64,000 nucleotides of DNA. Source: Pseudomonadota bacterium. GTDB lineage: Bacteria; SAR324; XYD2-FULL-50-16; JAHJRI01. Each line of letters starts with the position of its first letter. Positions within the stretch are counted from its first letter, which is position 1. Under the pieces are notes generated by a model. It saw nothing but the letters and a program-made list of their open reading frames with translations. It was not told the DNA's origin and ran no database searches. The stretch is taken from contig JAKSDL010000183.1 of assembly GCA_022360105.1 (NCBI GenBank), positions 14,361 to 78,360 of the forward strand. The letters are read 5' to 3'. Shown here in pieces: positions 52,587 through 62,433 of this stretch. The position numbers were made by a program, and so were the translations under genes.

Positions 52587-54340
52587 GGACCGTCCTGCTC
52601 GGCTTGCTCTTTTCTTGCAGCGTCTTTTTCGAACTGTTTCATTTTTTCTTCGTGCGCGACCATCTTCTCCCAACGCCGTTCCAAATCGTTTAGATTATCC
52701 ATTTTTTTCAGGCCTTTATAGAGAGCAGCCAGTTGTAAAAAAACTTTACGGTCGACCTTCATGCGCAGAATACTTTCGTAAATTTCGATGGCTTTGAGGT
52801 AGTTCTTTTTACCTAGTTCCTGTTTACCCTGCAGTATCAGGGCCTGTCTTTTCTCTTCCTGTTCTTTATCTTTTTCGGCATCCAAAATCTCCTGGTACTC
52901 TTTTAATAATTCTTTTTCCTTTTCAGGTACGTTGAGTTGTTTGTATACCGAAGCTGTTTTCTTGAGGGTATCGGGCAGTCTCAAGACGCCAAGAGCCTTG
53001 TGAAGATAGTCCGCAGCCGGTTTAAACTTACGCTCATCCATTAAAACATCGGCTTTTTCAACATAGTAATTATGGATTTCCATAAGTTTACTGTCACCAA
53101 TTTCTGAATTGGGGTCCAGTTCTTTCAGGCGGCGAAAGGCTTCCACCGCTTCATCGTATTTTTTCCTTTCAATATAGATGGTTCCAATCTGATCCCAGAT
53201 TCTTGGAGTAGGAATTTCGGTAACCGCAATAGTGTAGTAGTTTAACGCCTTTTTCAGGTTACCGGTTTCGTAGCATTCATCCGCTTCTTTCACCAGTTCC
53301 TTCATGCTGTATATGCCGTTGGATTTTTCCAGCAGGACTGCGGTTTTGATCAGGTATTTGGTAGCAAGAAATGTCTTGTTCAGACGGCGGTACATCAAGC
53401 CAAGATTAACGTTGTTGTATCGATTGAATTCGTTTTTCCCCAGGAGCTTAATCATCCTGCTCACGGCTTCTTCTCGTTTTCCCTTTTGCTCAAGCGCTAT
53501 GGCTTGCAGCAATCCCAGTGTTTCATAATCTTTAACGGATAGCTTGCCGATAGTCTCCAGGGCTACATTGGCCAATTTGTTTTTAACGGCAAACAGTACT
53601 TTATTGTACAGATGGTCGTTCCCATTTTCGGAGTCTTCACTCGCCATTTTATCAAATTCGCTCAGAATTTCTTCCGGAAGCACCTTGTCGGCATTTTCTT
53701 TTAGCTTTTTAATCTCCAGATCGATGCCTTTTGCTTCAACCGCAGAACCCTCTTCTATCATCCGATCCCTTTCCACGGTCAATTCCTGTAATTTCTCTTT
53801 GACCGATGCCTTTTTCTCCTGCCCCACCTTTTCAGTCAGGGTATCTATCAGCTTTTCCTCACCCAGGTACTCGGGGAGGACATAGTTTTCCACCTTTTCG
53901 AACTTGGAAATTGCACTGGGAACAGCATCATCGTAAATATTAACCCTGGCCTGTGAAGCGGCCAGATTGTAGAAAGCTTTCTGGTAACCTCTTTTGACCT
54001 TCAAAGCTGTTTTATATAATCCTTCGGCCTGTTTATAGTCTCCGAGTTCCCTCGCATAGTTGCCCAGCTTGTTGGCCAGTTCGAAGTCTTCGTTTTTTTC
54101 TTTTATCAGGTTCAAGCCGATGGACAAGGCAGATTGCAAATCCCCCGAAGCCGCTGCATTACTGAGCTCTTCCACCAATTTTGGATAGACTATTTCCGGA
54201 TCGAGTTCCATGGCCTTGTCAAACTCAATCATTGCACCATTATAGAACTTTTCAGACATCAACTTCATGCCTTCCGCCAGATGCTCATCTATTTTGGCTC
54301 TAATTTTGTCTTCTTTACTTTGAAACAGTCCTTTCAGCAT
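52583..54340 (-). CDS. TPR-repeat protein (cytosolic)
   Basis: This 585-residue protein is almost wholly helical and has no signal peptide. TPR units are visible at about 35-55 (YNGAMIEFDKAMELDPEI), 110-130 (GDYKQAEGLYKTALKVKRGYQ), and 380-400 (KKYDEAVEAFRRLKELDPNSE). Another lies near the C-terminus (KNYLKAIEIYESILRM). The middle carries charged stretches with a possible coiled coil (KEKLQELTVERDRMIEEG). It ends in a highly charged tail. It is a scaffold or cochaperone type of protein; no partner is apparent. The gene converges with ubiE. Confidence 0.8.
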   Translation of the reverse strand: MLKGLFQSKEDKIRAKIDEHLAEGMKLMSEKFYNGAMIEFDKAMELDPEIVYPKLVEELSNAAASGDLQSALSIGLNLIKEKNEDFELANKLGNYARELGDYKQAEGLYKTALKVKRGYQKAFYNLAASQARVNIYDDAVPSAISKFEKVENYVLPEYLGEEKLIDTLTEKVGQEKKASVKEKLQELTVERDRMIEEGSAVEAKGIDLEIKKLKENADKVLPEEILSEFDKMASEDSENGNDHLYNKVLFAVKNKLANVALETIGKLSVKDYETLGLLQAIALEQKGKREEAVSRMIKLLGKNEFNRYNNVNLGLMYRRLNKTFLATKYLIKTAVLLEKSNGIYSMKELVKEADECYETGNLKKALNYYTIAVTEIPTPRIWDQIGTIYIERKKYDEAVEAFRRLKELDPNSEIGDSKLMEIHNYYVEKADVLMDERKFKPAADYLHKALGVLRLPDTLKKTASVYKQLNVPEKEKELLKEYQEILDAEKDKEQEEKRQALILQGKQELGKKNYLKAIEIYESILRMKVDRKVFLQLAALYKGLKKMDNLNDLERRWEKMVAHEEKMKQFEKDAARKEQAEQDGP

Positions 54341-54649
54341 GAAATTTTCTCATATTGCAATGTTGGATCAGCACACAATGTAATTGGGGGTTTGGTTACA
54401 ATCCAGCTGACTCCTTTTACTCTAGCACATTCAACCAAAAAAACATATGGAGAAAAGAGAAGCATTTGAGTCAACTACCAGGAAAGCTTAGGCATTTTCA
54501 ATTCACCAAGCCGCAAAAATACCATATAAACAAATGATTCAATACTCAAGGCGTAATTTCAAGTACGAGATTGATTATTCGTCATTTTGTGAAACAGCAG
54601 TGAGTACCAAACCAAACAAAAGCGGCAAATCATCCATTCTTCAATGGGC
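54341..54649. other. Intergenic region between the TPR gene and ntrX
   Basis: A 309-bp gap between two minus-strand genes. I see only a weak CCATT-GAAG-AATGG hairpin just after the ntrX stop, without a T-run. No coding frame is supported. Confidence 0.4.
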
Positions 54650-56020
54650 TCATTTTGGCACTATAATTTCCAATTGTTTGATTTTACGGTGCAGGTTACT
54701 TCGTTCAATTTGGATGTTTTCTGCTGTTTTTGAGATATTCCAGTTGTTTTTCAGCAACATCGTCTGGATAAACTGCTTTTCAAAAGTCTCTTTGGCTTCT
54801 TTAAAGGTGGTTGGAAATGAATCCACCTGCAGCAGCTCTTGATTAGCCATGCGGATGACAGGAGGGACGTGTTTTAACGTGATGGTAGGGGTTTTAACCA
54901 TAATTATCATTCGTTCCACAATGTTTTTCAATTCCCGGACATTGCCTGGCCAATGATAAGCCATCATGCTGTTTAATGCTTCCTTGCTGATCTTCTTTTT
55001 TGAGCTCTTACCGTTTTCAACGAATTGATAGAGAAAATGTTCGATCAGCAGCGGTATGTCTTTTTTTCTTTCCTTCAAGGGTGGAATATCAATAGGGATG
55101 ACGTTCAGCCGGTAATACAAATCTTCACGGAAATTCCCTGCCGCAATTTCTTCCTGGAGATTCTTGTTGGAAGCGGCGATTATTCTGATGTCCACTTCAA
55201 ACATCTCCACACTGCCCACCCGTTCAAAGCGCTGTTCTTCCAGAACTCTTAAAATCTTCGATTGAGTTTTCAGACTCATATCTCCGATTTCGTCCAGAAA
55301 CAAGGTACCGCCATTGGCCTGGTCGAACTTACCGATTTTAAGACTGGATGCACCGGGAAACGCTCCCTTTTCATGTCCAAACAGCTCACTTTCAATCATT
55401 TCGTCAGGAATCGCGGCGCAATTTAATTCTACAAAAGGACCGGATCTTCTTAAGCTTCTGTTGTGGATTTGTCTCGCTACCAGTTCTTTCCCTGTTCCGT
55501 TTTCACCGTTAATCAAAACCCAGCCATCCGTAGGAGCGGCAAGTTCAATTTGCTCCATCACCTTTTTTATTGGAGGAGAAACACCGATAATTTCAAAAGA
55601 TTGTGGTTTTTGCCTGAGTTTAAGCTCTTCATTCTCCCGTTCCAAGGCTGCTTCTTTGAGAGCATGATTCAAGGTGATCAATAATTCTTCCAGTGAAATC
55701 GGTTTCTCAATAAAATCATAGGCACCGATTTTGGTGGCTTTTACAGCTGTTTCAATTGTTCCATGGCCTGACATCATGATAACGGGTAGCCTGGGATATC
55801 TGTCCTTTAGCCATTCCAGCAGTTCGATTCCATCTATCTCTTCCATCCAGATGTCCAGTAGCACCGCTTGAAAACGATTGACACTGCTTCGTTGCAATAT
55901 TTCCATGGCAGTTTCCGCAGATTCGGCTGTTGTCGTTTCAAAACCTTCATCTTCCAAAACATCTTTCAAGGTTGAAAGGATTGATAGCTCATCATCTACG
56001 ATTAAAATCTTGTCTGCCAT
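54650..56020 (-). CDS. ntrX: Sigma-54 response regulator NtrX-like with altered GAFTGA loop
   Basis: This 456-residue protein has a receiver (phosphoacceptor D56 in VLLDIWMEE), an AAA+ sigma-54 interaction domain with Walker A GENGTGKE, Walker B GTLFLDEIGDMS, and the arginine region (EDLYYRLNVIPIDIPPL). A C-terminal Fis-type helix-turn-helix follows (NNWNISKTAENIQIERSNLHRKIKQL, in parts). The ERSNLHRKIKQL end is diagnostic for NtrX. The sigma-54 contact loop reads GAFPGA at about residues 219-224 instead of GAFTGA. The Thr normally contacts sigma-54, so this is notable. It lies 126 bp after the NtrY kinase gene and both are co-directional. Confidence 0.88.
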   Translation of the reverse strand: MADKILIVDDELSILSTLKDVLEDEGFETTTAESAETAMEILQRSSVNRFQAVLLDIWMEEIDGIELLEWLKDRYPRLPVIMMSGHGTIETAVKATKIGAYDFIEKPISLEELLITLNHALKEAALERENEELKLRQKPQSFEIIGVSPPIKKVMEQIELAAPTDGWVLINGENGTGKELVARQIHNRSLRRSGPFVELNCAAIPDEMIESELFGHEKGAFPGASSLKIGKFDQANGGTLFLDEIGDMSLKTQSKILRVLEEQRFERVGSVEMFEVDIRIIAASNKNLQEEIAAGNFREDLYYRLNVIPIDIPPLKERKKDIPLLIEHFLYQFVENGKSSKKKISKEALNSMMAYHWPGNVRELKNIVERMIIMVKTPTITLKHVPPVIRMANQELLQVDSFPTTFKEAKETFEKQFIQTMLLKNNWNISKTAENIQIERSNLHRKIKQLEIIVPK

Positions 56021-56146
56021 TGTTACCTGATTGAAACGCTAACTATTTTTGGAATTCCGCAAGAATTTACAAAGTTTACCATTTAATAAGTAGTCTTCCG
56101 GGATTAACTCATTATCCGTTATAAATAACCGATATTTACAAAGGGA

Positions 56147-58378
56147 TCAAGCCGGTAATTCTATGGTAAACTTGGTACCCTGATCTTCCATGTTTTTTAA
56201 ACGAATGAATCCTCCATGATCTGAGATTATTTGCTGTACAATAGCCAAACCGAGTCCTGTTCCCTCTTTTTTGGTAGTCACATAAGGATCGAAGATCCGG
56301 TACATCATTTCAACAGGTATTCCCGAACCGTTATCCACCACGTCTACCGTAACAATCTTTAATTCTTTGTAATAAGAGCTGATCAGGTCGATTCGTCCAT
56401 CCCCATTGATAGCAGAAATAGCATTATCAATCAGGTTTGTGAAAACTCGTTTCATCTGTTCTGCGTCAAGCAGGGTTTTAGGGATTAGAGGATCAGGAAT
56501 CAGGTTCAACTGTATCCTTCCCGGCAATCCCTGGTTAAAAAGATCACACACATCCTTCAAGATATCGTTGATGCTGTTGGGCGAAGGAATAATCTCAGGC
56601 AATCTGGCAAACTTTGAGAACTCATTCACCATTTTTTTAAGTCCATTTACTTCACGGATAATTGTTGAAGTGGCACTATCCAGCATATCCGGTTCTTCGA
56701 TGTTTTCCAGGTACTGACGACGAATGCGCTGGGTTGAAAGTTGAATCGGCGTCAACGGATTTTTGATTTCGTGAGCTATCCTGCGAGCTACTTCCCTCCA
56801 GGCATTAGCCCTGGTCGAACGATCAATCTCTGTCAGATTATCCACAACCAATAGGCGTCCAAGAGGTTCTCCCTGTTGATTTTCCAGTTGAAATAGTTCC
56901 ATGGAAACATGAATAGTGCGCTTTTCCATTTTCAGGTGCAGATCTTTTTTTACCGAGGTTTGCTCGGAATCTGTCAGTTCCTGGTTAAGCTGTTCAAAAT
57001 ACTTCTTTTGTTCTTTTGTCAAAACACTCAAATAGTGCTTTTGGAGAACTGCCGGCGGATCGATCTGAAAGAGACGGATCATATAGGGGTTGATTCCATT
57101 GACATAACCGGAATTGTCCACAGAGAGAATTCCTGTCTGAATATTCTGCAATACGAGTTCCACAAAAACATTGCGCTCTTCGAGAGTTTTATTGGTATCA
57201 ATTAATGCTTCCTGACTGATCGCCAGCTCACGACGGTTGCTCAACAATTCTTTGGTCATGGAGTTAAACGAATCCAGAAGCATGCCGATTTCATCATCCA
57301 CTTGGAGATCGATCTGAAAATCAACATCCCCTTTGGATATCCGCCTGGTTCCTCCCACCAGAATCTCGATCGGCTCTACAATACTGCCGGCCAGATAGTA
57401 TCCAAACCAGATTCCCCCAAAAATGATTAAAACGGTAAACAGAAGCAGATAGGTTGTGAAATTTGCCCGTATCGGGTTCTCCAATAAGGTTAGATTTCTG
57501 AAATTCGCCAGGTTTGCCTGCATGATGACAAGATCCTCAAAATCGGACCCGGCCAGAATCTTGCTGATTTCGAGATAAAAGGTCTCATCATTGAACTGAA
57601 TCGGTACCATGGACCGACTGATTTTACCATTATCCGATTTTCTGCTGAGCAGATAAGGAAAATCAACAGAATTCTGGGCAAGTATTTCCCTGGGCAAAGG
57701 TTCCCAGATTTTTTCGTTCACTTCATCCACAAACCAGTTGCCGACAGGAACCAGTGAGGCATTGTAGATGGTAATCCCATCCAAGCGATAGCGGTTGATG
57801 GTATTGGCAAACCACTCTGAATCCAACAAGGGTTCCTTGCTGATGCCCTTGGTTTTCAGATACAGCTTGTAGTCATTTGCCACCGTCTGAACAAATACCT
57901 TCAGATCATTGTTTTCCCGCTTGTTGAGGTTATTGACCACAATCGATGAGTTCTTTACGGCAAGGGATATTTGCCCTTTAAACCAGAAATCAAGGCTATC
58001 CTTCAGAAGTCCGTGTGCTATAAAAAAGAACATCAACATCGGCAGGGAAGAGACTAGCATGAATGCCAGGGTCAGCTTGTATTTTAGGCGAAATCCCAGT
58101 TTCCTTTTTTTGCGCTCATAAACCAGCTTCACCAGATTCCTGATAATCAACAGAATCACCGTAACCAGCAACAGGATATTCAGGTTAATTAACAGAAAAA
58201 TATTGAGATTGGCATCGATGCTTTTCCAATCGGTCAACCCCTGCTGATAGTAGTTAAATAGCAACAAGGTAACGATCAGGACGAACAGAAACAGAATCAA
58301 TCCAATCCGGTTTCGAATTTGTCGTTGATGTTCCGGCGACGACTTCAGTTTTTCTTTTTTATTGCGAAATAATGCCAT
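56147..58378 (-). CDS. ntrY: NtrY-like membrane sensor histidine kinase
   Basis: This 743-residue kinase has N-terminal membrane segments at about residues 25-50, 60-85 and 105-125, a periplasmic region, and another membrane segment near 310-330. A HAMP-like domain (SIVEPIEILVGGTRRISKG), a PAS-like region, an H-box with HEIKNPLTPIQLSTQRIRR, and an ATP domain (NLIDNAISAI, DNGSGIPVEM, GTGLGLAIVQQII) follow. The HEIKNPLTP phosphoacceptor box with IQLSTQRI is that of the NtrY family. It would phosphorylate NtrX in response to nitrogen, redox or envelope signals. A perfect 8-bp-stem hairpin lies 164 bp upstream. Confidence 0.9.
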   Translation of the reverse strand: MALFRNKKEKLKSSPEHQRQIRNRIGLILFLFVLIVTLLLFNYYQQGLTDWKSIDANLNIFLLINLNILLLVTVILLIIRNLVKLVYERKKRKLGFRLKYKLTLAFMLVSSLPMLMFFFIAHGLLKDSLDFWFKGQISLAVKNSSIVVNNLNKRENNDLKVFVQTVANDYKLYLKTKGISKEPLLDSEWFANTINRYRLDGITIYNASLVPVGNWFVDEVNEKIWEPLPREILAQNSVDFPYLLSRKSDNGKISRSMVPIQFNDETFYLEISKILAGSDFEDLVIMQANLANFRNLTLLENPIRANFTTYLLLFTVLIIFGGIWFGYYLAGSIVEPIEILVGGTRRISKGDVDFQIDLQVDDEIGMLLDSFNSMTKELLSNRRELAISQEALIDTNKTLEERNVFVELVLQNIQTGILSVDNSGYVNGINPYMIRLFQIDPPAVLQKHYLSVLTKEQKKYFEQLNQELTDSEQTSVKKDLHLKMEKRTIHVSMELFQLENQQGEPLGRLLVVDNLTEIDRSTRANAWREVARRIAHEIKNPLTPIQLSTQRIRRQYLENIEEPDMLDSATSTIIREVNGLKKMVNEFSKFARLPEIIPSPNSINDILKDVCDLFNQGLPGRIQLNLIPDPLIPKTLLDAEQMKRVFTNLIDNAISAINGDGRIDLISSYYKELKIVTVDVVDNGSGIPVEMMYRIFDPYVTTKKEGTGLGLAIVQQIISDHGGFIRLKNMEDQGTKFTIELPA

Positions 58379-58865
58379 ATTATCTTTTTGTTATTGGGGA
58401 ATTAGCTCATTGCGTTACTTTTTGGACGATTGGAATATAGGCCAGTTATTGGTTCTCACATTGAAATAGTGATCAAAACAGTTTTTGCCAATGACACGGA
58501 GACGGTTTTGAGTACCTGGATAAAAGGGTGGGATGTTGTTTCCGGGTTGGGGTCAACCCGGTTTGTTATAACACACATTTTAGGATTAGTCTCAGCTTTG
58601 TTTTGTCTGCAAGTACGACTTTTGTTCCGGCTTTCTTTAGGCTATCAGTCCGGGTATCAGTCTGCGAAACAATTAATCAAGCCCCGAAAGATAATGAGAA
58701 ACAATCTACCCATTCAAGAGCAACATTTGTCCTTTTAATCGTTGCTAACACAGAAAGCGACGTTTTCATCAACAATCGATAACCGACTACCATACCATGT
58801 CAGCTTTGCTATCTGTAATAATTACCAGGAAGTTGGCGTACTCTAAGAAAACCCTAAAATGGGTA
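58379..58865. other. Intergenic region between ntrY and glgC
   Basis: The 487 bp region carries the ntrY promoter side and the end of the glgC transcript. It holds a perfect palindrome at 58542-58561. Open frames on the plus strand have no ribosome site and unlikely composition. Confidence 0.45.
58542..58561. terminator. Perfect 20-bp palindromic hairpin
   Basis: CCGGGTTG (58542-58549) and CAACCCGG (58554-58561) form an 8-bp stem around a GGGT loop. On the plus strand TTTGTTAT follows, so it has terminator form for plus-strand transcription, although no plus gene precedes it. For the minus-strand glgC transcript the flank is not T-rich. It could instead be an operator before ntrY. Confidence 0.4.
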
Positions 58866-60065
58866 TTATAATTGGAATCCTTTAGGCAAAACCACAATTC
58901 CGTCAGATATAAAAAATCTCGACATATCCTCTTCCGGATTCACCCCGATGGTTGTGTTATCCGGGACTCGTGCCCCATCATCAAAAATAGCATTACGAAT
59001 AACGCACCCTTTGCCGATCCTGGAGCGGGACATAATAATAGAATTTTCTATAACACTGCCTTCATCAATCGTCACTTTTCTTCCAATCAAAGATCGCTTT
59101 AAATGGCAGGAGCGGAGGGTTGAACCGATATCGACAGTAGAATCTTCAATAGTAACCGCAGAATCCCCTCCCAGGTAGGTTGGTGCCAGTCTTACTCCCA
59201 GTGAACCAATCGGCCACTCAGGGGTGCAAATCAAGCCTGTGCTCAGGTGATCCAGAAATTCCATGTTCGCTTCGAAATAGCTCTGTATCGTCCCAACGTC
59301 ACGCCAGTAATGGCCAAATCTACTCTTGGGAAAATGAAATCCGCTTACCCGGTAAGAATTCAACATCGCAGGGATAATATCCTTGCCAAAATCATGAGAC
59401 GAATTTTCCCTGGCATCCTTAGCCAGCATTCTGACCAAAGGTTCCGTGCGAAACAGGTAGATACCCATGTTAATATAGCAATCATCACCTTCACCGGGAA
59501 TTAATGAAGGATCCTGGGGCTTTTCCAAAAAGCTGGTAATTCTGCTGTCTGGGTCCATGGAAAGAACACCAAATGGCGAAGCCTCTTTCTTTTTGATCGG
59601 GATAACGGAAATCGTAAGATCCGATTCGGATTCGACATGCTGACGAAAAAGCTCTCCAAAATCCATGCTGTAGATATGATCACCGGAAAGGATCAAAACA
59701 TGTTCTGGTCTATGATCCTCGATCAGGTTCATGTTTTGAAAAATAGCATCCGCCGTTCCCCTGTACCATTGCTCCGATATACGCTGTTGAGCAGGTACAG
59801 CGGCTACAAACTCGCCAAGTTGGGCCGGAAGGTAGTTCCAGCTTCTCCTCAGGTGTTGTTCCAGTGAAAAACTCTTGGTCTGCGTTAAAACATAAATCTG
59901 CCTGATCCCGGAATTAATGCAACTGGAAAGCACAAAATCTATAATCCTGTAACGAGCGGCAAAGAATACTGCAGGCTTGGAACGATGCCGGGTGAGCGGA
60001 TACAGTCTGCTACCTTTTCCACCTGCTAAAATAAACGTTTGAATATTCTCATGTTGCAATCTCAT
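58866..60065 (-). CDS. glgC: Glucose-1-phosphate adenylyltransferase
   Basis: This 399-residue protein has the nucleotidyl-transferase signature FILAGGKGSRLYPLTRHRSKPAVFF at about residues 11-35, in parts. GLGTADAI-like YRGTADAIFQNMNLI is present, and the GDHIYSMDF block, FLEKPQDP and GHYWRDVGTIQSYFEANM, in parts, all match GlgC. The C-terminal left-handed beta-helix is visible from VTIEDSTVDIGS to IRNAIFDDGARVPDNT, in parts. It makes ADP-glucose for glycogen. The upstream neighbours (22 bp) are a receiver protein and a histidine kinase on the same strand, so it appears as the output end of a two-component operon. Confidence 0.94.
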   Translation of the reverse strand: MRLQHENIQTFILAGGKGSRLYPLTRHRSKPAVFFAARYRIIDFVLSSCINSGIRQIYVLTQTKSFSLEQHLRRSWNYLPAQLGEFVAAVPAQQRISEQWYRGTADAIFQNMNLIEDHRPEHVLILSGDHIYSMDFGELFRQHVESESDLTISVIPIKKKEASPFGVLSMDPDSRITSFLEKPQDPSLIPGEGDDCYINMGIYLFRTEPLVRMLAKDARENSSHDFGKDIIPAMLNSYRVSGFHFPKSRFGHYWRDVGTIQSYFEANMEFLDHLSTGLICTPEWPIGSLGVRLAPTYLGGDSAVTIEDSTVDIGSTLRSCHLKRSLIGRKVTIDEGSVIENSIIMSRSRIGKGCVIRNAIFDDGARVPDNTTIGVNPEEDMSRFFISDGIVVLPKGFQL

Positions 60066-60087
60066 AGATTTCCCCTTTGTCAGTCAA

Positions 60088-60447
60088 TCAACTCAACAGC
60101 TTTTCAACAGTTTTAACCAGTTCCTCCAAATTACCGCTTTTCACAACATAGGCCATGGCACTCCAGGTCAGATAATTCTCTTTGTAATGGCTATAGGCAC
60201 TGTGAATTACCACCGGCAAATCTCTTTTGATACTTATTATTTTTTCAAGCGCTTCAATTCCATCCATGCCAGGCATTTTAATATCAAGAATTATCAGATC
60301 CACTTCTTTGTCTTTAAGGATCTGAATGCCTTCAAATCCTGTTTCAGCTTTTAAGACCGTATACCCGAGATCACCAAATTCCAGTGAAAGTAACTCTCTG
60401 ATATTATTGTCATCATCAATTACTAGCAAAGTCTTCCTGTTGCTCAT
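60088..60447 (-). CDS. Single-domain response regulator (CheY/Spo0F-like)
   Basis: This 119-residue protein is one receiver domain only. Its acidic pocket is D11-D13, the phosphoacceptor is D55 in IILDIKMPGMDG, Ser stands in VVIHSAYSHYK in place of Thr, and the Lys is in YVVKSGNLEEL. No DNA-binding output follows. The VIHSAYSHYK segment and YVVKS end are common in stand-alone receivers of sulfate reducers and related groups. It overlaps the kinase stop by 32 bp and sits 22 bp before glgC, so it most likely is phosphorylated by that kinase. Confidence 0.9.
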   Translation of the reverse strand: MSNRKTLLVIDDDNNIRELLSLEFGDLGYTVLKAETGFEGIQILKDKEVDLIILDIKMPGMDGIEALEKIISIKRDLPVVIHSAYSHYKENYLTWSAMAYVVKSGNLEELVKTVEKLLS

Positions 60448-62221
60448 ATTGATCTCCTAAGTCGTCAATAGGAAAAGATATAATGAAAGTCGTTCCTTTT
60501 TCCGGTATGGAACGAATATCGATAGTACCGTCGTTATCTTCAACCAGTTTTTTAACCACCACCAATCCCAAACCGGTGCCTTTTTCCTTGGTCGTAAAAA
60601 ACGGTGAGAAAATTTTCTCTTCTGACGCAGGTGCAATACCAGACCCGGTATCCTGGATAGTGATAACTACCTTGTGATCAATGGTTCCCGCCAGAATCAG
60701 CAATAGTCCCTGCTGCTCGATGGCTTCCAGGGCGTTCTTTACAAGGTTGTTGATTATTTCAAACAGATGATGTTCTTTTATGGAGATCTTAGGCAAATTT
60801 CCCTGAATATTCAAATTCACCGAAATTTTCCTTTTGTGGATCTCCTCTTCCAATAGTGCCAGCACTTTATTGATAGCTTTTGTGCAATCACACCCTTCGG
60901 TGTCTTCCTTGACCGGTAGGGAGCCGTCCAGAATATCATTGATCACCAGTTCCAGGGTTCCCACCGTATCCACAATCCTGCTGATCGATTCGTAATGTTT
61001 ATCATCCTCGTTTAATTGTTTTCGTACCCGAGAGGCAAAACCACCAATAGTCGCCAGGGGGCCCCGGACCTCATGGGCCATATGTGCAACCAATTCTCCC
61101 ATAGCAGCCAGTTTTTCTTTCTGCAGCAACATGGTTTGACTGGCTTTGATCTTCATATTTGCTTGCCTGATTTGCATAATGCTTCGATCCAGGTTGCTAA
61201 GGAGTTTGGACGATTCTATCGCTGTGCTGGCTTCTGTTGCGAAACGGCTCAAATCCTTAATGTCCAGGTTGGAAATCGGCACTTTGGTGACCACATTGTC
61301 CGCGATGATCAAACCAGTTGAACGACCATGCCAGATCAACGGAACTACAATACATTCATGGACCTGCAAGGTGTTTCTAAGCCAGTTAACGCTGGTATCT
61401 CCGACCAGGGGAGATTCATCATTGATCAGTAAATGCTTCTGGTTGTTGAGCACTCGAATCAGGATATTGCTGGAATCATCCAGACTGATTCGGATATTTT
61501 TGACAATGGCGTTTACCGTACTGTCCGTGTCTTCAAGCAGGCGGTAATGCTCAATCATTTCTGTCAGTGTTTTTGGGGCTCTATCAAACAGACTGTAGAT
61601 CATTCCCGCTTCTTCTCCGGAATCGGGTCCGATCGCCTGAATACCTTTCAGTACTTTTTCTTCGCGATCCACAAAAAAGAGAAAAGCCCTGTTAAAACGC
61701 AATCCTTGACCTGCGGTGATGGAAACCAGAACAGCCTGCACAATATCACTGATCGATTTAATGATAAAATCTTTGTCAAACAACCGGAATTTTTTTCGCA
61801 ACAGTTCTGTTCTGGTGTTGAGCATTTTTCTCAACTCCATCAACTCTGTCACATCATCAAAAATAATCAGTTTGAATTCCTCTCCCTGGTGTTCCAGGAG
61901 ATGCATCGATAACTTGACATTAATGATGACATCGTTTTTGAGCTTGAACTGAACCGGCTCATCAACAACCGTTCCCTGGTATGCGCGGGCAATAAGATCG
62001 TTGATGAAGGTATCACGATTTGGTTCGTTTTCCGGGAGCAGGCGGAGAAATGACTGGTTCTGCAACTCCTCCCTGCTATATCCCAGGTGATGACTGGCGG
62101 GGTTGCTACAATGCACGATCTGGCTGTTTTTGTCGATTATCAGCCACAAATTGAGGATTTTATCCAGATTCCCGCTAATTAGTTCCTGAATGTCCATGGT
62201 CTGCTTCCGTATAAGTCTCAT
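60416..62221 (-). CDS. PAS-GAF histidine kinase
   Basis: This 601-residue kinase has no membrane segment, so it is soluble. Its PAS domain is at about residues 10-130 (WLIIDKNSQIVHCSNPASHHLGYSREELQ, in parts). A helix and a GAF domain follow at about 150-345 (ADNVVTKVPISNLDIKDLSRFATEA, in parts). The H-box is MAHEVRGPLATIGGFASRV and the ATP domain has NLVKNALEAI, DTGSGIAPASEEKIFSPFFTTKEKGTGLGLVV, in parts. A start at 62197 is also possible. It overlaps the receiver gene by 32 bp and begins the HK-RR-glgC operon. The GAF domain suggests sensing of a small intracellular ligand. Confidence 0.9.
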   Translation of the reverse strand: MRLIRKQTMDIQELISGNLDKILNLWLIIDKNSQIVHCSNPASHHLGYSREELQNQSFLRLLPENEPNRDTFINDLIARAYQGTVVDEPVQFKLKNDVIINVKLSMHLLEHQGEEFKLIIFDDVTELMELRKMLNTRTELLRKKFRLFDKDFIIKSISDIVQAVLVSITAGQGLRFNRAFLFFVDREEKVLKGIQAIGPDSGEEAGMIYSLFDRAPKTLTEMIEHYRLLEDTDSTVNAIVKNIRISLDDSSNILIRVLNNQKHLLINDESPLVGDTSVNWLRNTLQVHECIVVPLIWHGRSTGLIIADNVVTKVPISNLDIKDLSRFATEASTAIESSKLLSNLDRSIMQIRQANMKIKASQTMLLQKEKLAAMGELVAHMAHEVRGPLATIGGFASRVRKQLNEDDKHYESISRIVDTVGTLELVINDILDGSLPVKEDTEGCDCTKAINKVLALLEEEIHKRKISVNLNIQGNLPKISIKEHHLFEIINNLVKNALEAIEQQGLLLILAGTIDHKVVITIQDTGSGIAPASEEKIFSPFFTTKEKGTGLGLVVVKKLVEDNDGTIDIRSIPEKGTTFIISFPIDDLGDQYEQQEDFASN

Positions 62222-62433
62222 TAATCCCGTAATTCCCGAAAATATGGGAATTGCGTCAATAGGTCCATTGATTTCAGGTTTTTTTACGCCGTGAATACTG
62301 CTAGCATATGAGGAAATCCACGTCTTATTCTTACAACAGAGCCAAAGAAGAGTCTATCATTTTTTGTTTCTTCTAAAAATCAGATATCTAAAATTTCTGA
62401 TTTTTTTTAAATGTTGAAATTCCCCTTTTTGTC

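Noticed and set aside
58430..58738. 102-residue plus-strand frame between ntrY and glgC
   Set aside because: No ribosome site, odd composition and it spans the palindrome at 58542; probably non-coding.
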